A DNA stretch of 64,000 nucleotides, taken from JBFWUM01 sp050247255. Its GTDB lineage: Bacteria > Acidobacteriota > Vicinamibacteria > Vicinamibacterales > UBA2999. Of this stretch, positions 47,333 to 55,434 are shown piece by piece (the first letter of the stretch is position 1; each line of letters starts with the position of its first letter). Both the position numbers and the translations under genes were made by a program. The notes beneath the pieces were generated by a model. The model had not been told where the DNA came from, searched no databases, and saw nothing but the letters and a program-made list of their open reading frames with translations. The stretch spans positions 49,433 through 113,432 of the forward strand of contig JBFWUM010000005.1 of assembly GCA_050247255.1 (NCBI GenBank), in the 5' to 3' direction.

Positions 47333-48682
47333 ATGACACTCCGTCTTGGACTGGCGCTGGCGGCGCTGCTGGTGCTGCCCGTGGCCGCTCAGGGCCCCAC
47401 GCCTGCCCCACTCCGTGTTTCCTATCAACAGTTCACGCTGCCGAACGGGTTGAACGTGATCCTGCACCAGGATCGCAGTGTGCCGATCGTGGCGGTCAAC
47501 GTCTGGTATCACGTCGGCTCGGCCAACGAGCGCCAGGGGCGCACCGGCTTCGCCCACCTGTTCGAGCACCTGATGTTCGAAGGGTCGAAGAACGTGCCCG
47601 AAGGCGCCTTCGACACGCTGCTCGAGGCCGCCGGCGCCAACAACAACGGCTCGACGAACACCGACCGCACCAATTACTTCATCGACCTGCCGTCCAACGC
47701 GTTGGACCTGGCGCTGTTCCTCGAATCGGATCGCATGGGTCATCTGCTCGAGACGATGACGCCAGCCCGCGTGGACGGCCAGCGCGATGTCGTCAAGAAC
47801 GAGCGGCGGCAGAGCTACGAGAACCGCCCCTACGGGATGGCCTCGCTGGAGCTCGACAAGATGTTGTGGCCCGAGGGACATCCCTACAGCTGGCCGACCA
47901 TCGGCCACATGGAGGATCTGACGGCCGCCAGCTATGAGGACGTGGTCGAGTTCTTCAAGAAGTACTACGCGCCCAACAACGCCAGCCTGGTCATTGCCGG
48001 CGACATCGACTTCGACCGAACCCGCGCGCTGGTCGAGAAGTGGTTCGCCGACGTGCCCGCCGGCGCCATCGTCGAACCGGTGGCTCCGCCGCCGGCGGTC
48101 CTGACGGGCGTGGCGAAGAAGACGCTCACCGACCGCGTCCGCCTGCCGCGCCTCTACATGGGATGGCTGACGCCGGCGGAGTTTGCGCCGGGTGACGCGG
48201 CGCTCGATGTCGTGTCGTCGATTCTGAGCGAGGGGAAGAACTCGCGCCTCTACAAGCGCCTCGTCTACGACACACAGATGGCGCAGGACGTGTTCGCGTT
48301 CCAGCAGTCGGGCGCGCTCGGCAGCTCGTTCCTGGTGATCGCCACCGCCCGCCCCGGACAGGACATCGCCGCCATACAGCAGGCGATCGACGAGGAGATC
48401 GAGAAGCTGCGCAACGAGCCGCCAACCGCGCGCGAAATGCAGCGGGCGCTCAACCAGATCGAAGCGTCGTTCTATCGGTCCATGCAGCGCGTCGGCAGCT
48501 TCGGCGGCAAGGCCGACCAGCTGAATGCCTACTTCAAGGCCGGCGGCAGCCCCGACTACTTCGCCGAAGACCTGGCGCGCTACCTGTCGCTGTCGGCCAC
48601 CGACATCCAGGCCGCGGCCGCGCGCTGGCTGCCACAAGGCCGGCGGGTGGAGCTGACGGTCATGCCGGAGGCCGCCCAATGA
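47333..48682 (+). CDS. Periplasmic M16-family zinc peptidase (catalytic subunit)
   Basis: 449 residues from ATG 47333, with GGGAG as Shine-Dalgarno. Signal peptide (about 1-20), then an M16 N-domain with the inverted zinc motif H75-L-F-E78-H79 in TGFAHLFEHLMFEGSKNVPEG and the third ligand in the DVVKNERRQSYENRPYG helix. The C-domain has RLPRLYMGWLTPAEFAPGDAALDVVSSILSEGKNSRLYKRLV (in parts). The active half of a heterodimeric PqqL/YmxG-type pair with the next gene, which it overlaps by 4 nt. Confidence 0.93.
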   Translation: MTLRLGLALAALLVLPVAAQGPTPAPLRVSYQQFTLPNGLNVILHQDRSVPIVAVNVWYHVGSANERQGRTGFAHLFEHLMFEGSKNVPEGAFDTLLEAAGANNNGSTNTDRTNYFIDLPSNALDLALFLESDRMGHLLETMTPARVDGQRDVVKNERRQSYENRPYGMASLELDKMLWPEGHPYSWPTIGHMEDLTAASYEDVVEFFKKYYAPNNASLVIAGDIDFDRTRALVEKWFADVPAGAIVEPVAPPPAVLTGVAKKTLTDRVRLPRLYMGWLTPAEFAPGDAALDVVSSILSEGKNSRLYKRLVYDTQMAQDVFAFQQSGALGSSFLVIATARPGQDIAAIQQAIDEEIEKLRNEPPTAREMQRALNQIEASFYRSMQRVGSFGGKADQLNAYFKAGGSPDYFAEDLARYLSLSATDIQAAAARWLPQGRRVELTVMPEAAQ

Positions 48683-50190
48683 GCGCCACAAAGATCACGA
48701 AGGGCGATTCACCACAAAGGGCACAAAGGACACAAAGGCTTCTTTCTTCTCCGTGCCTTCTTTGTGTTCTTAGTGTCCTTTGTGGTTTATACGTCTCCGT
48801 GCCCTTGGTGGCGCAGACGGCGCCTGACAGGAGCATGCCTCCCGCCCTCGGTCCGGCCCCGGCGCTGACGCTGCCGCCGATCGCGCGGCGCACGCTGTCC
48901 AACGGGCTGCCGGTCTGGGTGGTCGAGAACCGCGAGGTGCCGCTCGTGCAGGTCAACCTGCTCGTGCTGGCGGGCAGCGGCGACGACCCGGCCGACAGCT
49001 TTGGCGTGGCGAGCCTGACGGCGGCCATGCTCGACGAGGGCGCGGGGACGCGTTCGGCGCTCGAGATTGCCGACGAGATCGAGTTCCTCGGCGCGGCGCT
49101 GTCGACGCAGAGCTCGTTCGACGCGACGGCAGTCCGCCTCAACGTCCCGGTGGCCCGTCTTGCCGATGCGCTGCCGATCTTCGCGGACGTCGTCATGCGG
49201 CCAACCTTCCCGACGGCGGATCTCGATCGGCTTCGCGAGGAGCGGATCACCGCGCTGCTGCAGGTTCGCGACGATCCGGAGCAGATCGCCCCGCTGGCGT
49301 TCAGCCGCCTCGTGTTCGGCGGCGCGCACCGCTACGGCACCGGCGCCATGGGCACCGAAGCCACGCTGAAGGCGATGACCGCAGACAGCCTCAAGGCGTT
49401 CCACGGGCGGTTCTTCCAGCCGTCGAGCGCGCGGCTCGTGGTCGTTGGCGACATCGATGCCGATACCGCGGTCAGGACGCTCGAGCCGCACTTCGGCGGC
49501 TGGCGCGGACTGACCCCGCCGGCGCGGCGTCCGGTGCCGCAGGCCGAGCAGGTCGCCCGCCGCGAGATCGTCATCGTCGACAAGCCCGAATCGGCGCAGT
49601 CGCAGATCCGCATCGGCCGCGTCGGCGTGGCGCGCGCGACGCCGGATTTCTTCACGCTGCAGGTGCTCAACACGATCCTCGGCGGGTCGTTTACTTCGCG
49701 GCTCAACCAGAACCTGCGCGAGCGCAACCAGTATTCCTACGGCGCCGGATCGCGGTTCGACATGCGGCTGTCGTCGGGCCCCTTCTTCGCCGCCGCCGGC
49801 GTGCAAACCGACAAGACGGCCGACGCGTTGCGCGAGTTCTTCAACGAGCTGAACGCCATCGGCCAGCCGGTTGCAGCCGACGAGTTGAACAAGGCCAAGA
49901 ACTACGTCGCGCTCGGCTTCCCCGCCGACTTCGAAACGTCCGGGGATCTCGCGCTGCGGCTGGAAGAAATGCTGATCTATTCGCTGCCGGAGAGCTATTA
50001 CGAGCAGTACGTGGCGAACATCCAGCGTGTCACGGCGGCCGACGTGCAAAAGGCGGCCGCCACCTACGTCCGCCCGGACCAGGTCGCCGTGCTGATCGTC
50101 GGCGACCGGCAGGCGATCGAGCCGGCCGTTCGCGCGCTGAACCTCGGGCCGGTTCGCGTGATCACCGTCGAGGAGGCGCTGGGACTCTGA
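48679..50190 (+). CDS. M16-family peptidase-like protein lacking zinc ligands (partner subunit)
   Basis: 503 residues. In the position of HxxEH the sequence reads ASLTAAMLDEGAGTRS, so the zinc site is absent and this is the non-catalytic partner. M16 features remain (ARRTLSNGLPVWVVENREVPLVQVNLLVLAGS, NTILGGSFTSRLNQNLRERNQYSYGAGSRFD in parts). Unusually, residues about 11-36 are encoded by a palindromic repeat (48711-48786), and the signal-peptide core LCVLSVLCGLYVSVPLVAQ derives largely from it. Start overlaps the previous stop; the next gene overlaps by 1 nt. Confidence 0.9.
   Translation: MSATKITKGDSPQRAQRTQRLLSSPCLLCVLSVLCGLYVSVPLVAQTAPDRSMPPALGPAPALTLPPIARRTLSNGLPVWVVENREVPLVQVNLLVLAGSGDDPADSFGVASLTAAMLDEGAGTRSALEIADEIEFLGAALSTQSSFDATAVRLNVPVARLADALPIFADVVMRPTFPTADLDRLREERITALLQVRDDPEQIAPLAFSRLVFGGAHRYGTGAMGTEATLKAMTADSLKAFHGRFFQPSSARLVVVGDIDADTAVRTLEPHFGGWRGLTPPARRPVPQAEQVARREIVIVDKPESAQSQIRIGRVGVARATPDFFTLQVLNTILGGSFTSRLNQNLRERNQYSYGAGSRFDMRLSSGPFFAAAGVQTDKTADALREFFNELNAIGQPVAADELNKAKNYVALGFPADFETSGDLALRLEEMLIYSLPESYYEQYVANIQRVTAADVQKAAATYVRPDQVAVLIVGDRQAIEPAVRALNLGPVRVITVEEALGL
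48711..48786. repeat. Palindromic repeat inside the signal-peptide region of the M16 partner gene
   Basis: Arms starting ACCACAAAGG (48711) and ending CCTTTGTGGT (48786), built from ACAAAGG-type units, complementary over about 30 bp with a few mismatches around a CT-rich centre. The whole 76-bp element is read in frame. Confidence 0.75.
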
Positions 50191-50522
50191 TGGACCACTA
50201 CTACCACGCAAAGGATCTGGCGCGCTTCTCGGAGGTCGGCAAGGATGCGCCGGAGCTGTGGGAGAAGTTCAACGCCTGGTACAGCGCCGTCTTCAAGGAG
50301 GGGGCGCTGACCGAGCGCGAGAAGTCGCTCATCGCGTTGGCCGTCGCTCATGCGGTGCAATGTCCCTACTGCATCGACGCGTTCTCGAGCGGATCACTCG
50401 AAAAGGGCGCGACGCCGGAACAGATGACCGAGGCCGTGCACGTCGCTGCCGCTATTCGCGGAGGGGCCTCGCTGGTACACGGGGTCCAGATGCGCAACAA
50501 GGTGGACAAGCTGTCCATGTAG
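50190..50522 (+). CDS. Carboxymuconolactone-decarboxylase/AhpD-like protein of the ArsS gene pair
   Basis: 110-residue all-helical protein with the redox motif CPYC in AVAHAVQCPYCIDAFSSGSL and a downstream EQMTEAVHVAAAIRGGASLVHGVQM. The start MDHYYHAKDLARFSEVGKDAPELWEKFNAWYSAVFKEG (in parts) matches the peroxidase-like protein regularly found beside ArsS. Its exact function in arsenosugar synthesis is not known. Overlaps the M16 gene stop by 1 nt; ArsS follows after a 52-bp repeat. Confidence 0.87.
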   Translation: MDHYYHAKDLARFSEVGKDAPELWEKFNAWYSAVFKEGALTEREKSLIALAVAHAVQCPYCIDAFSSGSLEKGATPEQMTEAVHVAAAIRGGASLVHGVQMRNKVDKLSM

Positions 50523-50567
50523 GTGGTCGATGGTCGATGGTCGGTGGTCGGTGGTCGGTAGTCGCTA
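50523..50567. repeat. GGTCGATGGTCGGT-type tandem repeat before arsS
   Basis: A run of ATGGTCG/GTGGTCG units fills the gap between the AhpD-like gene and arsS, and resembles the run at 29108-29142. It lies 7 nt before the arsS ATG and leaves no Shine-Dalgarno visible. Confidence 0.65.
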
Positions 50568-50574
50568 GGTTCTG

Positions 50575-51612
50575 ATGGCGCTTCCAACGTTAGTGAACAC
50601 CCGCAGCCCGCTGGCTGATGCCGCGACGCAGCGGGCCACTCTCGCGTCGCTGCCGCTGGCCCGCTCGTTCGAGGGTGCGGTGGGCGATGCGGGCTTTGCT
50701 CCGCTGCGCGCGTGGGGCATCGACATCCTGCAGATCAACGTCGGCAAGCGCTGCAACCAGGCGTGCCGCCACTGTCACGTGGATGCTGGGCCGGATCGAC
50801 GCGAGGTGATGCCACCGGCGATCGTTGAGGCGTGTCTTCGCGCGCTGGAATCGAGCGGCGCCGGCACGCTGGACATCACCGGCGGCGCCCCCGAGCTGCA
50901 CCCGCAGTTTCGCGACATCGTGTCCCGCGCGCGAGCGCTCGGCCGCCGTGTCATCGACCGCTGCAACCTCACGATCACGCGTCTTCCCGCCTACTCGGAC
51001 ATCCCGGACTTCCTGGCAGCCCACCAGGTCGAGGTGGTGGCGTCGCTGCCCTCGTTTGCCCCCCGCCAGACCGATGCGCAGCGCGGTGAAGGCGTATTCG
51101 AGGACTCGATCGCGGCGCTGCAGCGTTTCAACGAACTCGGGTACGGCGCCGACGGTTCGGGACTCGTCCTGAACCTGGTGACGAACCCCGTGGGCGCCTT
51201 CCTGCCGGCGCCGCAGCAGGCGCTCGAAGCCGACTGGAAGCGGGAGCTGGGGCGCCGCTACGGCATCGTCTTCAACCGGCTGTTCACGATCACGAACATG
51301 CCGATTTCACGCTATCTCCAGTACCTCTCCGAATCGGGGAACCTCGAAGGCTACATGGAGCGGCTGGTGGCCGCGTTCAACCCCGCGGCCGTCGAGGGCT
51401 TGATGTGCCGCAGCACGCTGTCGGTGGGATGGGACGGGCGCCTTTACGACTGCGACTTCAACCAGATGCTGGAGCTGGAGGTCGAGGGGGCCGCACAGAT
51501 TGACGCGGTGGACCTGTCCGCGCTGGCTTCGCGACGGGTCGTTGTGGGCCCGCACTGTTTCGGCTGCACCGCCGGCGCCGGCTCGAGCTGCGGCGGCGCA
51601 ACAGTGACGTAG
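50575..51612 (+). CDS. arsS: Arsenosugar-biosynthesis radical SAM protein ArsS (Cys form)
   Basis: 345 residues. Radical-SAM cluster motif CX3CX2C in GKRCNQACRHCHVDAGPDRREVM, GG(A)PELHP strand, and the DUF3641-type C-terminus with CRSTLSVGWDGRLYDCDFNQML and FGCTAGAGSSCGG. Many homologues have selenocysteine where this protein has the Cys of SSCGG, so no selenocysteine machinery is implied. It converts dimethylarsinate towards arsenosugars in cyanobacteria. The usual arsM methyltransferase is not adjacent. The TAG stop lies just inside a REP-like palindrome. Confidence 0.92.
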   Translation: MALPTLVNTRSPLADAATQRATLASLPLARSFEGAVGDAGFAPLRAWGIDILQINVGKRCNQACRHCHVDAGPDRREVMPPAIVEACLRALESSGAGTLDITGGAPELHPQFRDIVSRARALGRRVIDRCNLTITRLPAYSDIPDFLAAHQVEVVASLPSFAPRQTDAQRGEGVFEDSIAALQRFNELGYGADGSGLVLNLVTNPVGAFLPAPQQALEADWKRELGRRYGIVFNRLFTITNMPISRYLQYLSESGNLEGYMERLVAAFNPAAVEGLMCRSTLSVGWDGRLYDCDFNQMLELEVEGAAQIDAVDLSALASRRVVVGPHCFGCTAGAGSSCGGATVT

Positions 51613-51631
51613 TGTCCGGCTTTAGCCGGAC
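51606..51631. repeat. REP-like palindrome shared by the arsS and asparaginase-like gene ends
   Basis: The 26 bp are identical to 32632-32657. Palindrome arms GTCCGGCT and AGCCGGAC (51614-51631). The flank gives the arsS TAG on the plus strand; the palindrome itself gives the TAA of the convergent asparaginase-like gene on the minus strand. Confidence 0.85.
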
Positions 51632-52116
51632 CCCTCCGTGCTCTCGAAGACGCCGGTCTGGCGGTTTTTCCGCACCGCATCCCACCGGAAATGCTGGCCG
51701 TTCATCGCGATGTACACGCCCGGCGGCAGCAGCTGCACGAACGACAGCGCGCTTCCCAGGTTGAAGAGGCCGTCCGAGCTGCCGAACGCGTAGGGGATCA
51801 TCGCGCCGGTCAGGACGATCGTCTTGCCGGTGACCCCGCGCGCCAGTGCGGCGGCGGTCTCGACCATCGTATCGGTCCCGTGGGTGACGACGATCCGGCT
51901 TTCCTCGGCCTGCTGGCAGTTGCGCACGATGACCTCGCGATCGGCATCGCCCATCTCGAGGCTGTCGATCATCATCAGCGTGCGAATCGACACCTCGACG
52001 CGCGACCGCCCGAGGCGCAGCATCTCGGGTAGGTGGGTGTCGGCGAAGGCGAGCCGGCCGTTGATCTCGTCGTAGGTCTTGTCGAACGTGCCGCCGGTGA
52101 CAAAGATGCGGATCAC
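51622..52116 (-). CDS. Asparaginase-like protein, N-terminal domain only
   Basis: 164 residues from GTG 52116. Type I/II asparaginase N-domain with the first catalytic Thr in IFVTGGTFDKTYDEING and the second triad motif VVTHGTDTMVETAAAL; the third segment IVLTGAMIPYAFGSSDGLFNLGSALSF is also present. The C-terminal domain (about 150 residues) that completes the dimer active site is absent, and translation ends in the repeat at 51622. Short stand-alone forms are known in databases as asparaginase domain-containing proteins. The start overlaps the tiny membrane protein by 4 nt. Confidence 0.8.
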   Translation of the reverse strand: MIRIFVTGGTFDKTYDEINGRLAFADTHLPEMLRLGRSRVEVSIRTLMMIDSLEMGDADREVIVRNCQQAEESRIVVTHGTDTMVETAAALARGVTGKTIVLTGAMIPYAFGSSDGLFNLGSALSFVQLLPPGVYIAMNGQHFRWDAVRKNRQTGVFESTEGSG

Positions 52117-52202
52117 CGGCGCCTCACGTCGCGCAGGAAGCCGCCGAGCAGCCACAGCACGATCACCACCAGCACCAGGATGATGATCGCGCGGGCCAGC
52201 AC
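52113..52202 (-). CDS. 29-residue single-span membrane protein between symporter and asparaginase-like gene
   Basis: GTG at 52202 immediately follows the symporter TAG, and the TGA overlaps the next GTG (GTGA). The product is a basic-capped hydrophobic helix: MLARAIIILVLVVIVLWLL then GGFLRDVRRR. Positive residues at the C-terminal end suggest N-out topology. No homology is recognised. The gapless fit between two coupled genes argues for real translation. Confidence 0.55.
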   Translation of the reverse strand: MLARAIIILVLVVIVLWLLGGFLRDVRRR

Positions 52203-53903
52203 CTACGCCTCCCGCCGCCTGGCGAACGGGTCAACGGCGCTCACCGCAAGCCCGACGATGATGACGACGACCGCGGCGACCAGGTTGTGCCAGAGGAACG
52301 CCACGCGTGTGAAGGCGATGAGGTAGGCCACCGAGCCCATCCCGGCTATCAGGCCAATGAACGCCCCGTTCGCGGTGGCGCGCTTGAAGCCAATGGCCAG
52401 AAGGAAGACGCCGAGGATCGATCCGTAGAAGTACGACCCGAACCGGTTGACTACCTCGATCAGCGACCCGAGTTCCGCCGCGTAGACGGCGACCCCGCAC
52501 GCCATCAGCGCCCAGAAGGCGGTGGCGATGCGCCCGACCATCAGGAAATGGCGGTCGGGCGCTTCGGGCCGGTAGAACCGCCGGTAGAAATCGATGACCG
52601 AGGCGGTCGAGAGCGCCGACAGCTCACCCGCGATGGTCGACATGGCCGCGGCGAAAATCGCCGCGATCAACAGCCCGGCAATGCCGATGGGCATCGTGTC
52701 CTGGATGAACCGCGGGAAGACGTAGTTGACGTCGTTGTAGGTCGCGTCGCCGGTCGCGCTGCGCACGAAGGCCAGCGCTTCCGCCCGCACCGCCCGCACC
52801 TCGGCCTCGCGTGCCTTGAAGATGTCGCCCTCGACCGCAATGGCAGCCGAGTCGTTGGCGGCCTCTGCCTGGGCCAGCGCCACCCCCGAAGCCCGGCGCG
52901 CCTCGGCGGCAGCCGTGAACCGCTCCTCCAGCGCCTCGTACTCCGCGGCCCGGGACCCCGTTCGCAGCTCCTGATCGTGGCGCGGGTCGAACAGCATCGG
53001 CGCCGGGTTGTACATGTAGAACAGGAACAGCAGCACGCCGACCAGCAGCACCAGCGCCTGCAGCGGGATCTTCCAGTAGGCGCTCAGCAGCAGCGAGCTG
53101 CGCGCCTCGTCGACCGACGGCGTCGTCAGGTAACGCTGCACCTGGCTTTGATCGGTGCCGAAGTAGGACATGAACAGGAAGAGCGCGGCAATCGTGCCCG
53201 ACCAGAACGTGTACTGGTTGGTGATGTCGAACGCGAAGTCGAACGTCTGCAGCCTGCCCGTCGAACCGGCGACGTGCAGCGCGCTGCCGATCCCGACACC
53301 GTCAGGTAATCCCGACACCAGCACCACCACGGCCGCGACCAGGCCGCCGACGATGAGGCCCATCTGCTTGACGTCGGTCCAGGCGACGGCCTGCACGCCG
53401 CCGAACATCGTGTAGATGGCGGTGGGAATTGCCGTCAGCAGCACCGTCTGCGTGACCGAAATGCCGAGGATCACCGACAGCACCACCGCCGGCGCCGAGA
53501 TGACCACGCCGAGCGCCATGCTGCGGGAGAGCAGAAACAGCAGGCTCGTGAACGCCCGGGTCTTGGCGTCGAACCGCTGCTCCAGGTACTCGTAGGCCGT
53601 GTAGACGCGCGCCTTGTGGAAGAACGGGACCAGCGTCACCGACAGCAGGATCATCGCCAGCGGCAGCGCGTAGTAGAACTGCAGGAAGCGCATGCCGTCG
53701 GTGTAGCCCTGTCCCGTCGTGCCGATCATGGTGATGGCGCTCAACTGGGTGGCCATCACCGACAGGCCGGCGGCCCACCACGGCAGGCTGCGGCCGGCCA
53801 GGTAGTAGCCCTCCAGCTCGCTGGTGCGCCGCGTGAGGCGTATGCCATCCCACACGATCCACACTAGGTAGACCGCGATGATCGTCCAGTCGATCCAGTG
53901 CAT
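52203..53903 (-). CDS. Sodium:solute symporter family transporter
   Basis: A 566-residue SSS/SLC5-type permease with about 13 membrane segments. ELEGYYLAGRSLPWWAAGLSVMATQLSAITMIGTTGQGYTDG (in parts) contains the TM1/TM2 sodium-site region, YLEQRFDAKTRAFTSLLFLLSRSMALG and MAVSGEL-type AAMSTIAGELSALSTASVIDFYRRFYRP follow. A charged insertion (about 300-390) separates TM segments. Substrate unknown. Both ends are flanked by tiny one-helix membrane proteins with overlapping codons. Confidence 0.92.
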   Translation of the reverse strand: MHWIDWTIIAVYLVWIVWDGIRLTRRTSELEGYYLAGRSLPWWAAGLSVMATQLSAITMIGTTGQGYTDGMRFLQFYYALPLAMILLSVTLVPFFHKARVYTAYEYLEQRFDAKTRAFTSLLFLLSRSMALGVVISAPAVVLSVILGISVTQTVLLTAIPTAIYTMFGGVQAVAWTDVKQMGLIVGGLVAAVVVLVSGLPDGVGIGSALHVAGSTGRLQTFDFAFDITNQYTFWSGTIAALFLFMSYFGTDQSQVQRYLTTPSVDEARSSLLLSAYWKIPLQALVLLVGVLLFLFYMYNPAPMLFDPRHDQELRTGSRAAEYEALEERFTAAAEARRASGVALAQAEAANDSAAIAVEGDIFKAREAEVRAVRAEALAFVRSATGDATYNDVNYVFPRFIQDTMPIGIAGLLIAAIFAAAMSTIAGELSALSTASVIDFYRRFYRPEAPDRHFLMVGRIATAFWALMACGVAVYAAELGSLIEVVNRFGSYFYGSILGVFLLAIGFKRATANGAFIGLIAGMGSVAYLIAFTRVAFLWHNLVAAVVVIIVGLAVSAVDPFARRREA

Positions 53904-53995
53904 CAGCTGAAATGTTGCTGGAAGGCGTACAACGCGACGAGGACGACGACCCAGAGGATGGCCACGCGCGCGTAGCTGCGTTCGATGTGTGTCAT
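53903..53995 (-). CDS. 30-residue single-span membrane protein upstream of the symporter
   Basis: ATG at 53995 overlaps the argH TGA (ATGA) and its TGA overlaps the symporter ATG by 1 nt. MTHIERSYARVAILWVVVL then VALYAFQQHFS: a short basic N-terminus, one hydrophobic helix, polar tail. Size and position resemble the small accessory subunits seen with some sodium:solute symporters, but the sequence itself is not recognised. Confidence 0.6.
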   Translation of the reverse strand: MTHIERSYARVAILWVVVLVALYAFQQHFS

Positions 53996-55434
53996 AGCGC
54001 CCCGATTCGTTCGCGCAGCCGCGTCTCCGCCGCCGTCAGGCGGTCGCGCGCCCCCTGCAGCCACCCCCGGTCGGCGTCGAGCCGCGCGCCGGCGGTGTCG
54101 AGCGCGCGCGCGGTCTCCGCCGGCGCCGGGCCGCCCAGCGTGGCACGAACCTCCACGAAGTGGCGGGCGCTGAGGATCTCGGCAATCTGCGCATCGCTAT
54201 ACTCCAGCGGCACGCCGAGCAGATCGCCCGAGATGCGCGCCAGCGTCGCGCCGAGCGGGACCCGGCCGGCCGCCAGCAGCCGCCCCGCAATGGCATGCGC
54301 CGTACGGAACGGCACGCTGTGGGTCCGCGCCAGGTGATCGGCGAGCTCCGTCGTGGTGGTGCCGCCTTCGGCGGCCCGCGATGCCAGCCGCCCGACGTCG
54401 AACGTGGCCCCGCGCAGCGATGCCGCCACCAGGGCGACCGCCCGGCCGGCATCGCGGAACATCGACGCGACGAGCGGCTGCAGGTCGTCCTCGGTGTCGA
54501 CGATGTCGCCGAAGGGCGTGTTGTGAACGCAGGCGGTAATCGCCTGCGCCTGCCCGAGCGCCTTGCTGGCAATGCCGCGGGCGTGCTCCAGCGCCACCGG
54601 GTTCCGCTTCTGCGGCATGATGCTGCTCGCCTGCACGAAGCCGTCGGCCAGCCGCAGGTAGCCGAACTCCGGCGTGCACCAGAGCAGCAGATCCTGCACC
54701 ACGCGGCCGAGCCCGGCGAGCATCACCGACACCGCCGCGGCGCTCTCCAGCAGGTAATCCACCGTGGCGATGCTGCCGTAGGTGTTCGCCAGCGGCGCAT
54801 CGAACCCGAGCAGGTCGCTGGTCAGCTGCCGGTCGATCGGGAAGCCGGTGCCGGTGATCGCGCAGGCGCCGAGCGGGCTGTGGTTCGTCGAGGCGTACGC
54901 CGCCTCCAGGCGGGTGGCGTCGCGTTCGAGCTGCTCGATGACCGCCAGCAGGTAGTGCGCGATGGTCGTCGGCTGCGCCGGCTGCGTGTGCGTGTGCGCG
55001 GCAAAGACGGTGTCCCGATGCCGGGACGCCTGCTCAATCAGCGACGCGCGCAGTTCCAGCGTCGCCTCGAGGACCGCGGCCACGAACTCCCGCTGCCGCA
55101 TCCGGTACATCGTCATGTCGATGTCGTTGCGGCTGCGGGCGGTGTGCAGGCGGCCGGCGGCATCCTCGCCGGCGGCGGCAACGAGCAGGCGCTCGACGTG
55201 AAAGAACAGGTCCTCGCAGCTGCCGTCGTACGGGGTGGCGCGGACCTGCGCCGGCGACAGCGACGCCAGCGCATCGCGGAGCGCGCGCGCGTCGCCGGGC
55301 GGAACGATCCCGCGCTCGGCCAGCATCACCAGGTGGGCGGCGTGGATCGACAGGAGCGGCGCGAGAAACAGCGTCTTGGCGTCTTCGAAGTTCTCGTTCA
55401 GTACGTGCGCCACGTACTGAGGGTCGAACGTCAC
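53992..55434 (-). CDS. argH: Argininosuccinate lyase
   Basis: 480 residues from GTG 55434. Last step of arginine synthesis. The fumarase/aspartase-superfamily signature is GFVQASSIMPQKRNPVALEHARG with the catalytic Ser in the SSIMPQKRNP loop; AARSRNDIDMTMYRM is the substrate-binding region (HTARSRND) and HTHTQPAQPTTIAHYLL carries the catalytic His. The middle NHSPLGACAITGTGFPIDR is also typical. Start overlaps the M61 gene stop by 4 nt. No other arg gene is in the window. Confidence 0.95.
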   Translation of the reverse strand: MTFDPQYVAHVLNENFEDAKTLFLAPLLSIHAAHLVMLAERGIVPPGDARALRDALASLSPAQVRATPYDGSCEDLFFHVERLLVAAAGEDAAGRLHTARSRNDIDMTMYRMRQREFVAAVLEATLELRASLIEQASRHRDTVFAAHTHTQPAQPTTIAHYLLAVIEQLERDATRLEAAYASTNHSPLGACAITGTGFPIDRQLTSDLLGFDAPLANTYGSIATVDYLLESAAAVSVMLAGLGRVVQDLLLWCTPEFGYLRLADGFVQASSIMPQKRNPVALEHARGIASKALGQAQAITACVHNTPFGDIVDTEDDLQPLVASMFRDAGRAVALVAASLRGATFDVGRLASRAAEGGTTTTELADHLARTHSVPFRTAHAIAGRLLAAGRVPLGATLARISGDLLGVPLEYSDAQIAEILSARHFVEVRATLGGPAPAETARALDTAGARLDADRGWLQGARDRLTAAETRLRERIGAL

